A DNA stretch of 64,000 nucleotides, from positions 40,951-104,950 of the forward strand of contig NZ_SPUJ01000009.1 of the NCBI RefSeq assembly GCF_004522105.1. The letters run 5' to 3'. Under the pieces are notes generated by a model, which was not told where the DNA came from, ran no database searches, and worked only from the letters and a program-made list of their open reading frames with translations. The translations under genes and the position numbers were made by a program. Position 1 is the first letter of the stretch, and each line of letters starts with the position of its first letter. This DNA is from Nocardioides sp. 1609. GTDB lineage: Bacteria > Actinomycetota > Actinomycetes > Propionibacteriales > Nocardioidaceae. Shown here piece by piece: positions 16,374-25,797 of the stretch.

Positions 16374-19010
16374 TCAGCGGCGGACGGTGAGCACGACGAC
16401 CTCGGACCTGCTCGCCTCGACCTGCGCGCTGTCCTTGAAGACCAGCCGGAGGCGGTGCCGTCCCGGGGCGAGCTTGGGGAGACGTACGACGCGTCGCTTG
16501 CCGCCGGCGGCGAGGCTGACGCGGGCCCTGACCTTCGAGCCCTCCTTGACCAGGAAGACCCCTCGGGGGTTGGCCAGACCGCGCACCGCGACCTTGGCGA
16601 TGGCGACCGCACGGGTTCCGCGGTCGACGGTGGCCTTGCGCAGCTTCAGGGTCGCTCTCGAGGGGAGCTTGGTCGTCGGGGGCGTGACGGCCGGTGCTGC
16701 GGTGAACTCGTAGGTGCCCCCGCGCGAGACGGTGACGACGAGGTCCCCGTCGACCACCGATGCCGCGGTGATGCCGGTGGTCGGCGTGAACTCCTGGTGG
16801 GCCCACACGGTGACGCCGTTGACGGCGACCGAGGCGGTGGCCGACGGCAGCGGGATGCGGACCGTGCCGGACGTCGACGCCGGTGCTGCGAGGTCGAGGT
16901 CGAAGGTCGAGGCGGCGCGCTGCCACACGACGTCGATGGTGTCGCCGTCGGCGGTGGGGACGCTGCCCTGTGCCCACGTCAGGTCGCCCGGTTGCGGGGC
17001 GACCTCCCAGGAGGCGTAGCCGGGGTCGACGGGAGCCACACCGAGGACGTCCTCGGTGAGGACGTTGGTGATGCCAGCGCCCCAGCCGTGGGCCATGCTG
17101 TCGGCCGGGCGGAGCACGACGCCGTTGCGGTCGAGGAACTCCCAGGTGGTGCCGGTGTAGTACGGGCCGGTCGGGTCGACCTGCTGGCCCCAGTAGGTAC
17201 GGGCGAGGTCGAGCCCGTCCTTCTCGGCGCCGGCGGCGAGTCGTCCCTGGACCGTCCAGTAGTTGGTGAGGGGCTCGACCTCGTGGCCGTTGCCGTCGGC
17301 TCGGCTGGAGCCGCCGGCGATCTGGGTCATCTCGATCCCGTAGGGGGTCTCCGCGCCCTCCAGCGTCTTCAGCAGCGCCGCGGAGCGACCGTCCGGCACC
17401 ACTCCGAGTCGGAGGGCGTTGGCGTTGGCGTCGGTCGCGATCGTGGCGGCGTTCGTCGGGATGTCGAGGCTCAGCGGGAAGGCGCCGAGCTCGTCGTTCC
17501 AGAGGTGGTCGAGCATGGCCTGCTTCAGCGCCGTGGCGTCGTCGGCGTAGGCCGCAGCCTTGGCACTGTCGCCGAGCTGGTCCTCGAACCAGCTCGCGCG
17601 CTGCAGGAGCTCGAGGTAGACCATGTTGTACTCGCTGACCTCGCCGGAGAGGGGCGTCTGCCAGTAGTCGGGCTCGGAGACGACGTCGACCAGGCCGCGC
17701 TCGTTGATCTTGGTCGCCTGGTAGGCGATGGCGGCCTCGATCTGACCCTTCAGGCTCGCCGCGAACTCCTCGTCGCCGGTGTAGCGCAGGTAGTCGATCG
17801 CCGACAGCGCGGTGTAGTTGGAGTAGCTGTCGGAGTAGTACATGAGGAACGGCAGCCAGGTGGTCCCGGCCAGCCGGCCGTCGGGGCGCTGGTTGGCGAA
17901 GAGGTCCTGGATCGAGCCCTGGTAGTAGGAGCTCGCCTCGGGCCCGAACGCCTGGTGCGCGACGGGTCCCTGGATGACGATGTCACCGGACCAGACGCCG
18001 CGGTCGCGCTTGGCGCCGTCGAACATCACGTCCATGCTCTTGCCGGTCACCTCGGCCGAGGCCATCGTCATGGCGTTGGTGTAGGCGCCGGAGTACCAGG
18101 CGCGGTTGAGGGTGTCGTCGCTGGAGAGGAAGTGGCCGGCGTAGTCGTCGGCGTCTGCGGCGTAGGCGGCGTTCGTCAGCCGGTTGGAGGAGATCGTGAT
18201 GGTCCCCGGGGTCGTCAGCTGGACGGCCTGGAAGCGGAACCCGCCGTACAGGTTGGTGGGGGTCACGTCGCCTGCGGCCGAGACGGGGACGGTCTGGGTC
18301 GAGGTGAGACCGAATCCGCCGCTGTCGCCGACGATCTGGTCGGCCGACCCGGCGGTGACCGGGGTCCGGGCGTAGAGGGTGCCGTCGACGGGGGTGTCGA
18401 TGCCGACCCCGGACCCGGTCGCTCCCGCGGTGCCGACCGAGGTGACGACGGCGGTCAGGTCGCCGACGTAGATCCGCTGGCCGACTCGGAGTCCCGCGGT
18501 GGAGGCCACCTTGATGACCGTGTCGCCCTCGCCGGCCTGCGTGGCCAGCGTGGTGGGTCGGTAGAGGCCGAACCGGGTCTCGCTGGTGCTGACCTTCAGG
18601 GCGACGTCTGTCGCGCCGTCCGCGGGAGTCACCGAGTCGGCGGTGATCGTGAACCGGCCGCTGTGGAGGATGCCCCAGTCCAGCAGGACGGTCGCCGGGT
18701 CGGCGGCATCGACCGTCGTCAGGGTCGCCGAGCCCGTTCCGTCGACGAGTGCGCGCGCGTTGGTGACCGATCCGGAGGTGTTCACCACCTTCTCCGCGGA
18801 CTGCACCGCCTCCCCGTCGCCCAGCACGTAGTCCCGCCACTGCGCGGACATCGGCAACCGCGCTGTGTCGGCGACCCCCGCCGGGTCTTCAGCCGCCTGG
18901 GCGGGCGCGGCAAGGCCGCACACGAGGAGGGACGCGGTTGCGGCGACGGCGATCGATACCGTCCTGCGCGGACGGCGCCCCTCGGGGTGTCCTTGCGAGA
19001 GATGGTGCAC
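16374..19010 (-). CDS. Secreted alpha-L-rhamnosidase-like glycosidase (GH78 family)
   Basis: The 878-residue protein has a signal peptide (residues 1-40, ending APAQA). A beta-rich N-terminal region follows, then a GH78-type (alpha/alpha)6 barrel at about 290-700. The barrel has the acid-rich motif FDGAKRDRGVWSGD near residue 327, SYYQGSIQD and ANQRPDGRLAG. A beta domain follows, then a C-terminal Ig-like tail (PGRHRLRLVFKDSAQ) typical of exported actinobacterial enzymes. It should release rhamnose from plant or bacterial glycans outside the cell. GTG at 19010 has GAGGAG upstream. No transport or rhamnose catabolism genes are adjacent. Confidence 0.86.
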   Translation of the reverse strand: MHHLSQGHPEGRRPRRTVSIAVAATASLLVCGLAAPAQAAEDPAGVADTARLPMSAQWRDYVLGDGEAVQSAEKVVNTSGSVTNARALVDGTGSATLTTVDAADPATVLLDWGILHSGRFTITADSVTPADGATDVALKVSTSETRFGLYRPTTLATQAGEGDTVIKVASTAGLRVGQRIYVGDLTAVVTSVGTAGATGSGVGIDTPVDGTLYARTPVTAGSADQIVGDSGGFGLTSTQTVPVSAAGDVTPTNLYGGFRFQAVQLTTPGTITISSNRLTNAAYAADADDYAGHFLSSDDTLNRAWYSGAYTNAMTMASAEVTGKSMDVMFDGAKRDRGVWSGDIVIQGPVAHQAFGPEASSYYQGSIQDLFANQRPDGRLAGTTWLPFLMYYSDSYSNYTALSAIDYLRYTGDEEFAASLKGQIEAAIAYQATKINERGLVDVVSEPDYWQTPLSGEVSEYNMVYLELLQRASWFEDQLGDSAKAAAYADDATALKQAMLDHLWNDELGAFPLSLDIPTNAATIATDANANALRLGVVPDGRSAALLKTLEGAETPYGIEMTQIAGGSSRADGNGHEVEPLTNYWTVQGRLAAGAEKDGLDLARTYWGQQVDPTGPYYTGTTWEFLDRNGVVLRPADSMAHGWGAGITNVLTEDVLGVAPVDPGYASWEVAPQPGDLTWAQGSVPTADGDTIDVVWQRAASTFDLDLAAPASTSGTVRIPLPSATASVAVNGVTVWAHQEFTPTTGITAASVVDGDLVVTVSRGGTYEFTAAPAVTPPTTKLPSRATLKLRKATVDRGTRAVAIAKVAVRGLANPRGVFLVKEGSKVRARVSLAAGGKRRVVRLPKLAPGRHRLRLVFKDSAQVEASRSEVVVLTVRR

Positions 19011-19482
19011 GGTTTCTCCTCTGCTCCGGGTGGGTGTGTCCGCACGGCGCCGGCGTGTCCGTCACCGACGAGCGACGAGGGCTCGGGTGGGGACGCCACG
19101 ACGCCGCGTCGGACTGATCGGCTGTGGACACGCAGCCGGCGCGGCCACCCCATGTCGTACGACCGAGTGAATCGTTTCAGGTGGCGCTCGTCACTCTCGC
19201 CCACCGCGTGTGACTGACGCAACACATTGGCCGGATCGCACCCATTCCCTCTTCGTATACCCGGCTATGACCGCCCGTGCCACCGGACCGGACCGGTCGC
19301 CACCTGGTCCGGCTCGCTCGGAGCGAGCGTCGGTGAGAGTGCTGTCGGACGCGTCGACACGTGCGGTCGGACCGGGTCCTGGCTCCGGCGAGACCACCAC
19401 CTGAGGTTCGACGACGGTCACCGCGACACGTCCCTGATCGCTTGCTGACAGGTCGCTGACATCCGCCCGCCAGGATGCCGCC
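19011..19482. other. Divergent intergenic region, GH78 gene and secreted hydrolase gene
   Basis: These 472 bp separate two divergent genes for exported proteins and contain no convincing ORF. There is a small hairpin (GCTCGCT/AGCGAGC) at 19312-19328. GTATAC near 19255 could be part of a -10. No operator was recognised. Confidence 0.45.
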
Positions 19483-20685
19483 ATGACACGCATGACAACG
19501 CTGATCCGCCTCTCCGTGGCCGTGGTCCTGGCCGCCGCACTGCTGGCCGCGCTGCCGCTACCTGCCGGCAGTGCGAGCGTCGACAACCCGGTCCCCCCGG
19601 CCGTTCGGGTCTTCGACTACGACCTGGGCGACGGGGCCATGACCGTCGCCGGTTTCCACGCCATGGACCCACGTGGGATGCCATCGCCGGACCTGGCGCC
19701 CATCGAGCTGACCGGCCGGGTCTACGCCCCAGCGGACGCAGCCGGGCGTCGACTACCGCTCGTGGTCATCGCCCACGGCCTCTTCTGGAGCTGCGCCGAC
19801 GAGGAGGCCGACAAGGTCGAGATGGGCTGGCCGTGCCAGGGACCCTTCACCGGTATCGACAGCGACCGAGGCTACGACCACCTCGGCCGCACCCTCGCCG
19901 CGCGCGGCATGGTGGTGGTCTCGGTCGGCGCCAACGGCGTCAACGCCGGTGAGCTCGGCGATGTTGCCGACCGGGCTCGCGCCAAGGTCGTCTTCCGTCA
20001 CCTCGCGATGTGGCGCGACCTGGTCGAGCACGGCACGGGCCCGCTCGTCGGCGCGTTCCACTCGGCCCGTACCGGCGCCGCCGTCGACCCGGACCTCGAC
20101 GGTGCAGCCGACCTCCGCAACGTCGGACTGGTCGGGCACTCCCGCGGTGGACGCGGGATGATGTGGGCCGCGGCGGAGAAGAACAGGGACAAGGTCCCCG
20201 AGGGTGTCCGGATCAGCGCCGTCTTCGGCCTCGCGGCAGCCGGGCCGCCCTTCATGGACAAGAACTTCCGGCGCGTCCAGGTCACTGACACTCCCCTGAT
20301 GACCTGGTCCGGGACCTGCGACGCGACCGGTCGCGACGAGTACAACAGGCTCGCCCGCCGCCAGGGCAACCCGGTCAACATCGGTATCACCGTGCACGGC
20401 GCCAACCACAACAACCTCAACACCCGGTGGGCCGCCGGCGGCGGTGCTGGCGGCGAGGACGACGCTCTCCACCCGGCGGGCCACCCCGGACGCTGCACGG
20501 ACGGATTCTCCGACGAGACGTCACGCACCCTTGGCCCCCGCGCCGAGCGGACCGTTGCGGCTACGTACGTGCGGGCCTTCCTCGCCCGCTACCTCCAGCA
20601 CGACCGGTCCTACGACCCCATCCTGCGTGGACGCGTCCACCCGGTCGCCGGGCTCACCCAGGTCGAGGTACGCCGATACCGTTGA
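19483..20685 (+). CDS. Secreted alpha/beta hydrolase (lipase/chlorophyllase-like)
   Basis: The 400-residue protein has an N-terminal signal peptide (residues 1-31) and an alpha/beta hydrolase core. The nucleophile elbow GHSRGG is near residues 218-223. The oxyanion segment VVIAHGLFWSC is near 90. The catalytic His probably lies in VHGANHNN near 306. Cysteine pairs suggest disulfides outside the cell. An esterase or lipase role is likely; the substrate is unknown. The ribosome binding site is weak (AGGA). Confidence 0.85.
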   Translation: MTRMTTLIRLSVAVVLAAALLAALPLPAGSASVDNPVPPAVRVFDYDLGDGAMTVAGFHAMDPRGMPSPDLAPIELTGRVYAPADAAGRRLPLVVIAHGLFWSCADEEADKVEMGWPCQGPFTGIDSDRGYDHLGRTLAARGMVVVSVGANGVNAGELGDVADRARAKVVFRHLAMWRDLVEHGTGPLVGAFHSARTGAAVDPDLDGAADLRNVGLVGHSRGGRGMMWAAAEKNRDKVPEGVRISAVFGLAAAGPPFMDKNFRRVQVTDTPLMTWSGTCDATGRDEYNRLARRQGNPVNIGITVHGANHNNLNTRWAAGGGAGGEDDALHPAGHPGRCTDGFSDETSRTLGPRAERTVAATYVRAFLARYLQHDRSYDPILRGRVHPVAGLTQVEVRRYR

Positions 20686-20830
20686 GAGCCGCGACTGCGC
20701 CTCCGGTCCGCACGAGCGGGTCCGAGGTCGCTGATCTGGCTGTCTGGGTGCCGTCGTCCGAGCCTGGGGTGATCGTCCACACCGACCCCGGGGCCCAGGT
20801 CACCTCCGGATCGTGGCAGGCACTCGCACC

Positions 20831-22486
20831 TCAGCCGGGGATCGTGAGGGTCACCGTCGTGCCCTGACCGAGCTCGGACTCGAGCTGGACGGTGCCTCCG
20901 TGGTCCTCGGCGATGCGCCGAACCAGAGCGAGACCGATGCCAGAGCCCGGTATCGCCTGCGCGTGCACGGTGTGGCTTCGGTAGAAGGGATCGAAGACAG
21001 CAGTCTGCTCGTCCGCAGCGATGCCGAGGCCTGTGTCGGTGACTTGGAACGTGACGTTGTCGTCGTGCGAACGCACCTCGAGCCCGACGGATCCGCCGTC
21101 GGGGGTGAACTTCACGGCGTTGCTCAGCAGGTTGAGCAGTGCTCGCTCCAGCTCCAAGGCGTCCGCCGAGACCACGAGGCCTTCGGCGACATCGATGGAC
21201 GTCCCGAGATCGCGCCCGATCAGGTCTGGCTGGAGGCCCTCCCAGGCCAGGTCGACCAGGGCCATGACGTCGACGGTGGTTCGGACGCGGTCGCTGGCGG
21301 TGGCGTCGATGCGCGCCAGGTTCAGCAGGTCCTCGATGAGGTGGAGGAGGCGTCGACTGTTGCGGTCCACACGGTCGACCATGGCGCTCTGGGAACTGGA
21401 CAGCTCGCCGGCGGCGCCGTCGGCAAGGAGCTCGGTGTAGCCGAGGATGCTGGTCACCGGGGTGCGGAGCTCGTGGCTCGCGGTGGCGATGAACCCACTG
21501 CGGGCGACGTCGAGGGCCTCGAGGTGCCGGACGACGATCTCCTGCTGTCGGACCGTCTCGCGAAGCAGGTGCTCGGTCCGGCGGCGAGCACTGACGTCGT
21601 CGCCGACGACGACGTACCCCTCGACTCCTCCGTTGACGTCCTGCACGACGCTGACCTGGACCGAGATGACCCGATGTGAGCCGTCGGTGGCCTCGAGGAT
21701 CCAGTCCGCTGCACCGCCCGCGCCACTGTCGGCACCGGCGCTGGCGCTAGAGACGTCGGGTCGAGCGATCCGTGCGAGGTCTCCCAGCGTCCATGAGCCG
21801 ACGATGGACGCGCTGTCGTGCTCCAGCGCGAGCACGGCCGCACGGTTCATCATCGTCACCACCCCCTCGCCGTTCGCGAGGACGATCATGGTGTTCTCGG
21901 CACCGTCGAGAACGCTCAGGAGTCGCTGGTGGTCGAGCTGCGTCTCTCGCCTGCTCAGACCCAGGGCGATCTCGGTCTCGACGGCGGTCACCAGGTCGCC
22001 GAGCCCCGTCAGCTGGTCCTCGGTCCACGTGCGTGGCACGACGTCGACCACGCAGAGCGCGCCGAGGACCTCTCCGTCCGGGTCGTGGAGGGGGAGGCCC
22101 GCGTAGGACACCACGCCGTCCTCCAGGACCGCCGGGTGCTGGGACAACACCGGGTGGACCCGAGCGTCCTCGACGACGAGGGGCGCATCGTTGATGACGA
22201 CGAACTGGCAGAACGAGTGCGAGATCGGCCGGTCGCGCAGATCGGAGTCCGAGCCGTCCGCACCGTAGACGCTGGGATGGATCTGGCGGTCCGAGGTGAC
22301 GAGGGAGACGGCGGCAGTGGTGGCTGCCGTGGTCTGGGCCGCGAGGCGCGTGATGGAGTCGAGGGCCAGTCTGCGTCTCGCATCGATCAGCCCGGTCTTG
22401 CGAAGACTCTCCAACCGGTTCTTGGCCCTGAGCCTGCCGTCCCGATCGGTGAAGGTGAATGGGACGGTGACACTTGAGCTGGTCAT
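20831..22486 (-). CDS. GAF-PAS sensor histidine kinase (orphan)
   Basis: This 551-residue kinase has no membrane segment. It has a GAF domain (about 30-180, with SHSFCQFVV and VVEDARVHP), a PAS domain (about 190-310), and HisKA with the phospho-acceptor in ASHELRTPVTSILGYTELL. The HATPase domain has NLLSNAVKFTPDGG (N box), DTGLGIA (G1) and GSGIGLALV (G2). It therefore senses a cytoplasmic signal. No response regulator is adjacent; the orphan LuxR-type regulator at 11166-11834 is the only one in the window. ATG 22486 gives a complete GAF domain. Confidence 0.9.
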   Translation of the reverse strand: MTSSSVTVPFTFTDRDGRLRAKNRLESLRKTGLIDARRRLALDSITRLAAQTTAATTAAVSLVTSDRQIHPSVYGADGSDSDLRDRPISHSFCQFVVINDAPLVVEDARVHPVLSQHPAVLEDGVVSYAGLPLHDPDGEVLGALCVVDVVPRTWTEDQLTGLGDLVTAVETEIALGLSRRETQLDHQRLLSVLDGAENTMIVLANGEGVVTMMNRAAVLALEHDSASIVGSWTLGDLARIARPDVSSASAGADSGAGGAADWILEATDGSHRVISVQVSVVQDVNGGVEGYVVVGDDVSARRRTEHLLRETVRQQEIVVRHLEALDVARSGFIATASHELRTPVTSILGYTELLADGAAGELSSSQSAMVDRVDRNSRRLLHLIEDLLNLARIDATASDRVRTTVDVMALVDLAWEGLQPDLIGRDLGTSIDVAEGLVVSADALELERALLNLLSNAVKFTPDGGSVGLEVRSHDDNVTFQVTDTGLGIAADEQTAVFDPFYRSHTVHAQAIPGSGIGLALVRRIAEDHGGTVQLESELGQGTTVTLTIPG

Positions 22487-22721
22487 AGACGTCCATCTGC
22501 GTGGGGTCTCCCAGGACAGCACAGTCTGGGCCTGATCGCGGCTTCCTAGCGATGTTCCGTGAGGACCGGGGACAGGACTGGTCGCTCGCGAGGCAGAAGA
22601 GTGTCGCTCCCGGGCCGACGTGCTGCCACCGCAGGTTCGCTCAGTCCCGGTGACCCTCCGAGGGGCGCTGGACCATTTCGCTCGCTCAGACGCCGTGATC
22701 TGATCGGCACTTGCCCCGCGC

Positions 22722-24782
22722 GTGCGGCCGGATGCCCCCATACTCTCGAGGGTGAGGGAGCGACTCGCGGCGGTCGCCGGCCAGGTTGCCCGTGCCGCGG
22801 AGCACCGGGGCGCCGGCTTCGACCCCGCCGTGGCGGCGTCCCTCGCCGCGGTGGTGGAGGTCCTGTGCGAGGAGTACGGCGGCCTGCCCACCTTCGAGGA
22901 CCCGTGGAAGGACGGGGCGGAGCCCGACCGGGCGAGCCTGCTCACCGACCGGTTCGGTCTCGACGGCCACGAGGTCCGGCTCCTGGTCACCGTGGCGGCA
23001 GGTGAGCTCGACCTCACCTTCGCCGGCGCCTACGACCTCCTCGGTGGTCGGCCCGGTCACGGTCTCGTCACTGCCGGCCTGGCCCTCGAGCTCTGCGGTC
23101 TGCCCACCGCCACCGCCGCCGGCGGACGGCGGCTCGCCCCGAGCAGCACCCTGCGGCGCACCGGCCTCATCGAGGTCGCCCACCCCGAGGCGCCCGAGGC
23201 CTGGCTGAACCGCCTCCTGCGGGTCCCCGACCGCGTACGCCGACACCTGCTCGGCGAGCACGCCGGCGGGCCCGAACCCGACGTCGAGCGAGCGCGCGTG
23301 CAACCAGTGCCGGTCCGTTCCGACACCTCACGGGAGGTGGCCCGCGCGGTGCAGCGCGGCGCCCGGCTCCTCCACCTGCACTCCTGGCCCGGTGCGGCGG
23401 GGATCGCCACGGCGGCGGCGGGTCTGGAGGAGGTGGGCCTCACCCCGCTGGTCGTCGACGTGCGCGTCGTCGCGATCGAGGACGTCGTCGAGGTGCTGCG
23501 CCGCGCCGTCCTGGAGGCGGCACTGACTGGCGGCGCCCTGGTGGTGACCGGCGGCGAGGTGCTGCTCTCCGACCGGGACCGGCGGCGGCTGCTGGAGCCG
23601 CTCGACGGCGCGCCGGTACCGGTGGTCCTCGTCGCCCACGGCGCCTGGCACCCGCGCGCGCTCTCCTCGGTCCCGCTCAGCCTCGCCGCGCCCCACCCCA
23701 CCGGCAAGGACCGCGAGCGGCTGTGGCGCGAGCACCTCGGCGCCGAGGTGCTGGAGGACAGCGACTCCCCGCCGGTCTCCACGCTGCGGCTCACGCCGGA
23801 GGAGATCGCAGCGACGGCAGGCTACGCCCGCACGGTGGCCGCCCGCCTGGGCGAGCCCCTGAGCACCCGGCTGGTGCGCGAGGCCGCACGCGCCATGAGC
23901 GTGGGCGCGAGCCGGGGCGAGGGCGACCTCGGCCGCGGCCCCGTCCGGGTACCCGCCACCTTCGCCGACCTGGTGCTGCCCGACCACACGCTCGGCGAGA
24001 TCAAGCGGATCGTGCGCTGGGCCAGCCGGCGCGACGACGTCATCGCCCGCACCCAGGTGCACGGCAAGGCCGGCAAGGGCACCGGCCTCGCGGCGCTGCT
24101 CACCGGCAACCCCGGTACGGGCAAGACGCTGGCCGCGAACGTGGTGGCCGACGAGCTCAATCTCGAGCTCATGCAGGTCGACCTCTCCTCGATCGTCGAC
24201 AAGTACATCGGCGAGACCGAGAAGAACCTGGAGAAGGTCTTCGCGGAGGCCGAGAGCCGCGACGTCGTGCTGTTCTTCGACGAGGCCGACGCCCTCTTCG
24301 GCAGCCGCTCGGTGGTCAACGACGCCCGCGACCGCTACGCCAACCAGGAGATCAGCTACCTGCTCCAGCGCATCGAGCACTTCAACGGCATCACGGTGAT
24401 GGCCACCAACCTGCGCGGGAACCTCGACGCCGCCTTCTCCCGCCGCATGCAGTTCATCGTCCACTTCCCCGACCCCGACGAGCCCACCCGGCGCCGCCTG
24501 TGGGAGCACCACCTCACGATGGCGGGAGCGCTCGACCCCGACGACCCGGTCGACGTCGCCTACCTCGCCCGCACCCTCGAGCTCGCCGGCGGCGACGTCC
24601 GCAACGTGATCCTCGGCGCGACCTACGACGCCGCCTGGGACGAGGCCCCGATCGGCATGCGCCACGTGTGGGCGGCGGTGGTGCGCGAGCACCGGAAGCT
24701 CAGTCGGATCGACCCCGTCGCCCCTCCTCCACCGGACGCCGACGTCGGGACCGGACCGGCACGACCACCGGCGTCGGCCTGA
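22722..24782 (+). CDS. Two-domain AAA+ ATPase
   Basis: The 686-residue protein has a helical N-terminal region and a degenerate AAA-like middle region (about 200-330) without a Walker A. The catalytic C-terminal AAA+ domain has Walker A GNPGTGKT near 462, the pore-loop YIGETEKN, Walker B FFDEADALFG near 518, sensor-1 MATN and the Arg finger SRRMQF. The layout resembles AAA+ proteins found with phage-tail-like contractile injection systems, but no sheath, tube or baseplate genes are present here. It begins a unit with two unknown genes. Start is GTG 22722 or GTG 22752. Confidence 0.85.
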   Translation: MRPDAPILSRVRERLAAVAGQVARAAEHRGAGFDPAVAASLAAVVEVLCEEYGGLPTFEDPWKDGAEPDRASLLTDRFGLDGHEVRLLVTVAAGELDLTFAGAYDLLGGRPGHGLVTAGLALELCGLPTATAAGGRRLAPSSTLRRTGLIEVAHPEAPEAWLNRLLRVPDRVRRHLLGEHAGGPEPDVERARVQPVPVRSDTSREVARAVQRGARLLHLHSWPGAAGIATAAAGLEEVGLTPLVVDVRVVAIEDVVEVLRRAVLEAALTGGALVVTGGEVLLSDRDRRRLLEPLDGAPVPVVLVAHGAWHPRALSSVPLSLAAPHPTGKDRERLWREHLGAEVLEDSDSPPVSTLRLTPEEIAATAGYARTVAARLGEPLSTRLVREAARAMSVGASRGEGDLGRGPVRVPATFADLVLPDHTLGEIKRIVRWASRRDDVIARTQVHGKAGKGTGLAALLTGNPGTGKTLAANVVADELNLELMQVDLSSIVDKYIGETEKNLEKVFAEAESRDVVLFFDEADALFGSRSVVNDARDRYANQEISYLLQRIEHFNGITVMATNLRGNLDAAFSRRMQFIVHFPDPDEPTRRRLWEHHLTMAGALDPDDPVDVAYLARTLELAGGDVRNVILGATYDAAWDEAPIGMRHVWAAVVREHRKLSRIDPVAPPPPDADVGTGPARPPASA

Positions 24783-24961
24783 TCCGTGGGGACGGCACTC
24801 GCCCCGTCCGCGGGCGCTAGCGTGCGCGGGACGGCACCTACCGCTGCGACTCTCGAGGAAGCGAGCTCCGCCATGGCGACACCGGGCAGCCGAGAGGCAC
24901 GGCGGGGACGGGCCCGGACCGACCATGGCGAGGGCGGGGAGAGGTACGCCGCCCTCGCCGG

Positions 24962-25612
24962 GTGGAGGTGAGCGCGCTCGAGCGGTTCCTCCGGGCCGGG
25001 GACCTCGACGCGGCCGCGGTCGCCCGCGACCTCGTCGTCGACCTGTCTGCCGCCGACCTCGAGCGGGTGGCGCGCGCCGTCGACGGCGCCGAGGGGCCAC
25101 AGGCACGGGCCAACCTGCTGATGCATCCCTCGGTGCTCCCCGCGGCCAGGCGCGGCGAGGCACTGGAGTCGGGACTGCGCGAGGGTCCGCGATCCTACGC
25201 CGCGCTGGCGGCCGCCGTCGGCCTGGACGAGGTGGACGTCGGCGACCTGGGCGAGCGCCGCGCCGGCGTCGTGGCGGCCCTGCTCGACCTCGTCGAGGCC
25301 GACACCGGCCTGGTGGCGACCCGGGCCGCGGCGGCGTCGTTCGGCCTCCTCACCGCGCCCGAGGCGGCCGAGGCGGTGCCGCTGCTGGTCCACCCGACTG
25401 CGCAGGTGCGACGCGCCCTGCTCGGCGCCGTCCTGCACGCCGTCGGCCCGACCGGGTTGAGGGCGGTGCTCGACTCCCCCGGGTTCGCCGACCCCGACGT
25501 CACTGACGAGGTCCGTCGCGCGTTCGAGGCCGACGGCTTCGTGCTCGACGACGCCGTCGCCCCGCTGCCGTCGCTGTCGTTCCTGCCGAACCTGGCGGAC
25601 TGGCGGGGCTGA
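24962..25612 (+). CDS. Hypothetical all-helical (HEAT-like) protein
   Basis: The 216-residue protein is almost wholly alpha-helical with repeated 30-40 residue helical pairs (PAARRGEALESGL, GVVAALLDLVEAD, AEAVPLLVHPTAQVRRALLG). These resemble HEAT-type repeats; this is my reading, not a family match. GTG codons at 24962 and 24968 are both possible starts. It lies 179 bp after the AAA+ ATPase and 185 bp before the large effector-like gene, all on one strand, so it may be an adaptor between them. Confidence 0.65.
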   Translation: MEVSALERFLRAGDLDAAAVARDLVVDLSAADLERVARAVDGAEGPQARANLLMHPSVLPAARRGEALESGLREGPRSYAALAAAVGLDEVDVGDLGERRAGVVAALLDLVEADTGLVATRAAAASFGLLTAPEAAEAVPLLVHPTAQVRRALLGAVLHAVGPTGLRAVLDSPGFADPDVTDEVRRAFEADGFVLDDAVAPLPSLSFLPNLADWRG

Positions 25613-25797
25613 GCAGGATCGGGCCCGATGTCCAGAGGCCGCCCACCGACCGCGGAGCCAAGCCCCCCACGAGCTTCCTCGGCCGCCCGGGTCTCGCGGA
25701 CTGGTCTGGACCTGCGGGCTCCAGTTCCCGCCGTGGTCGCTGGATCCCCGTCCCGCGTCCTACCCTGGGTCGACCGTCGGCCGAGGAGGGTGACCCC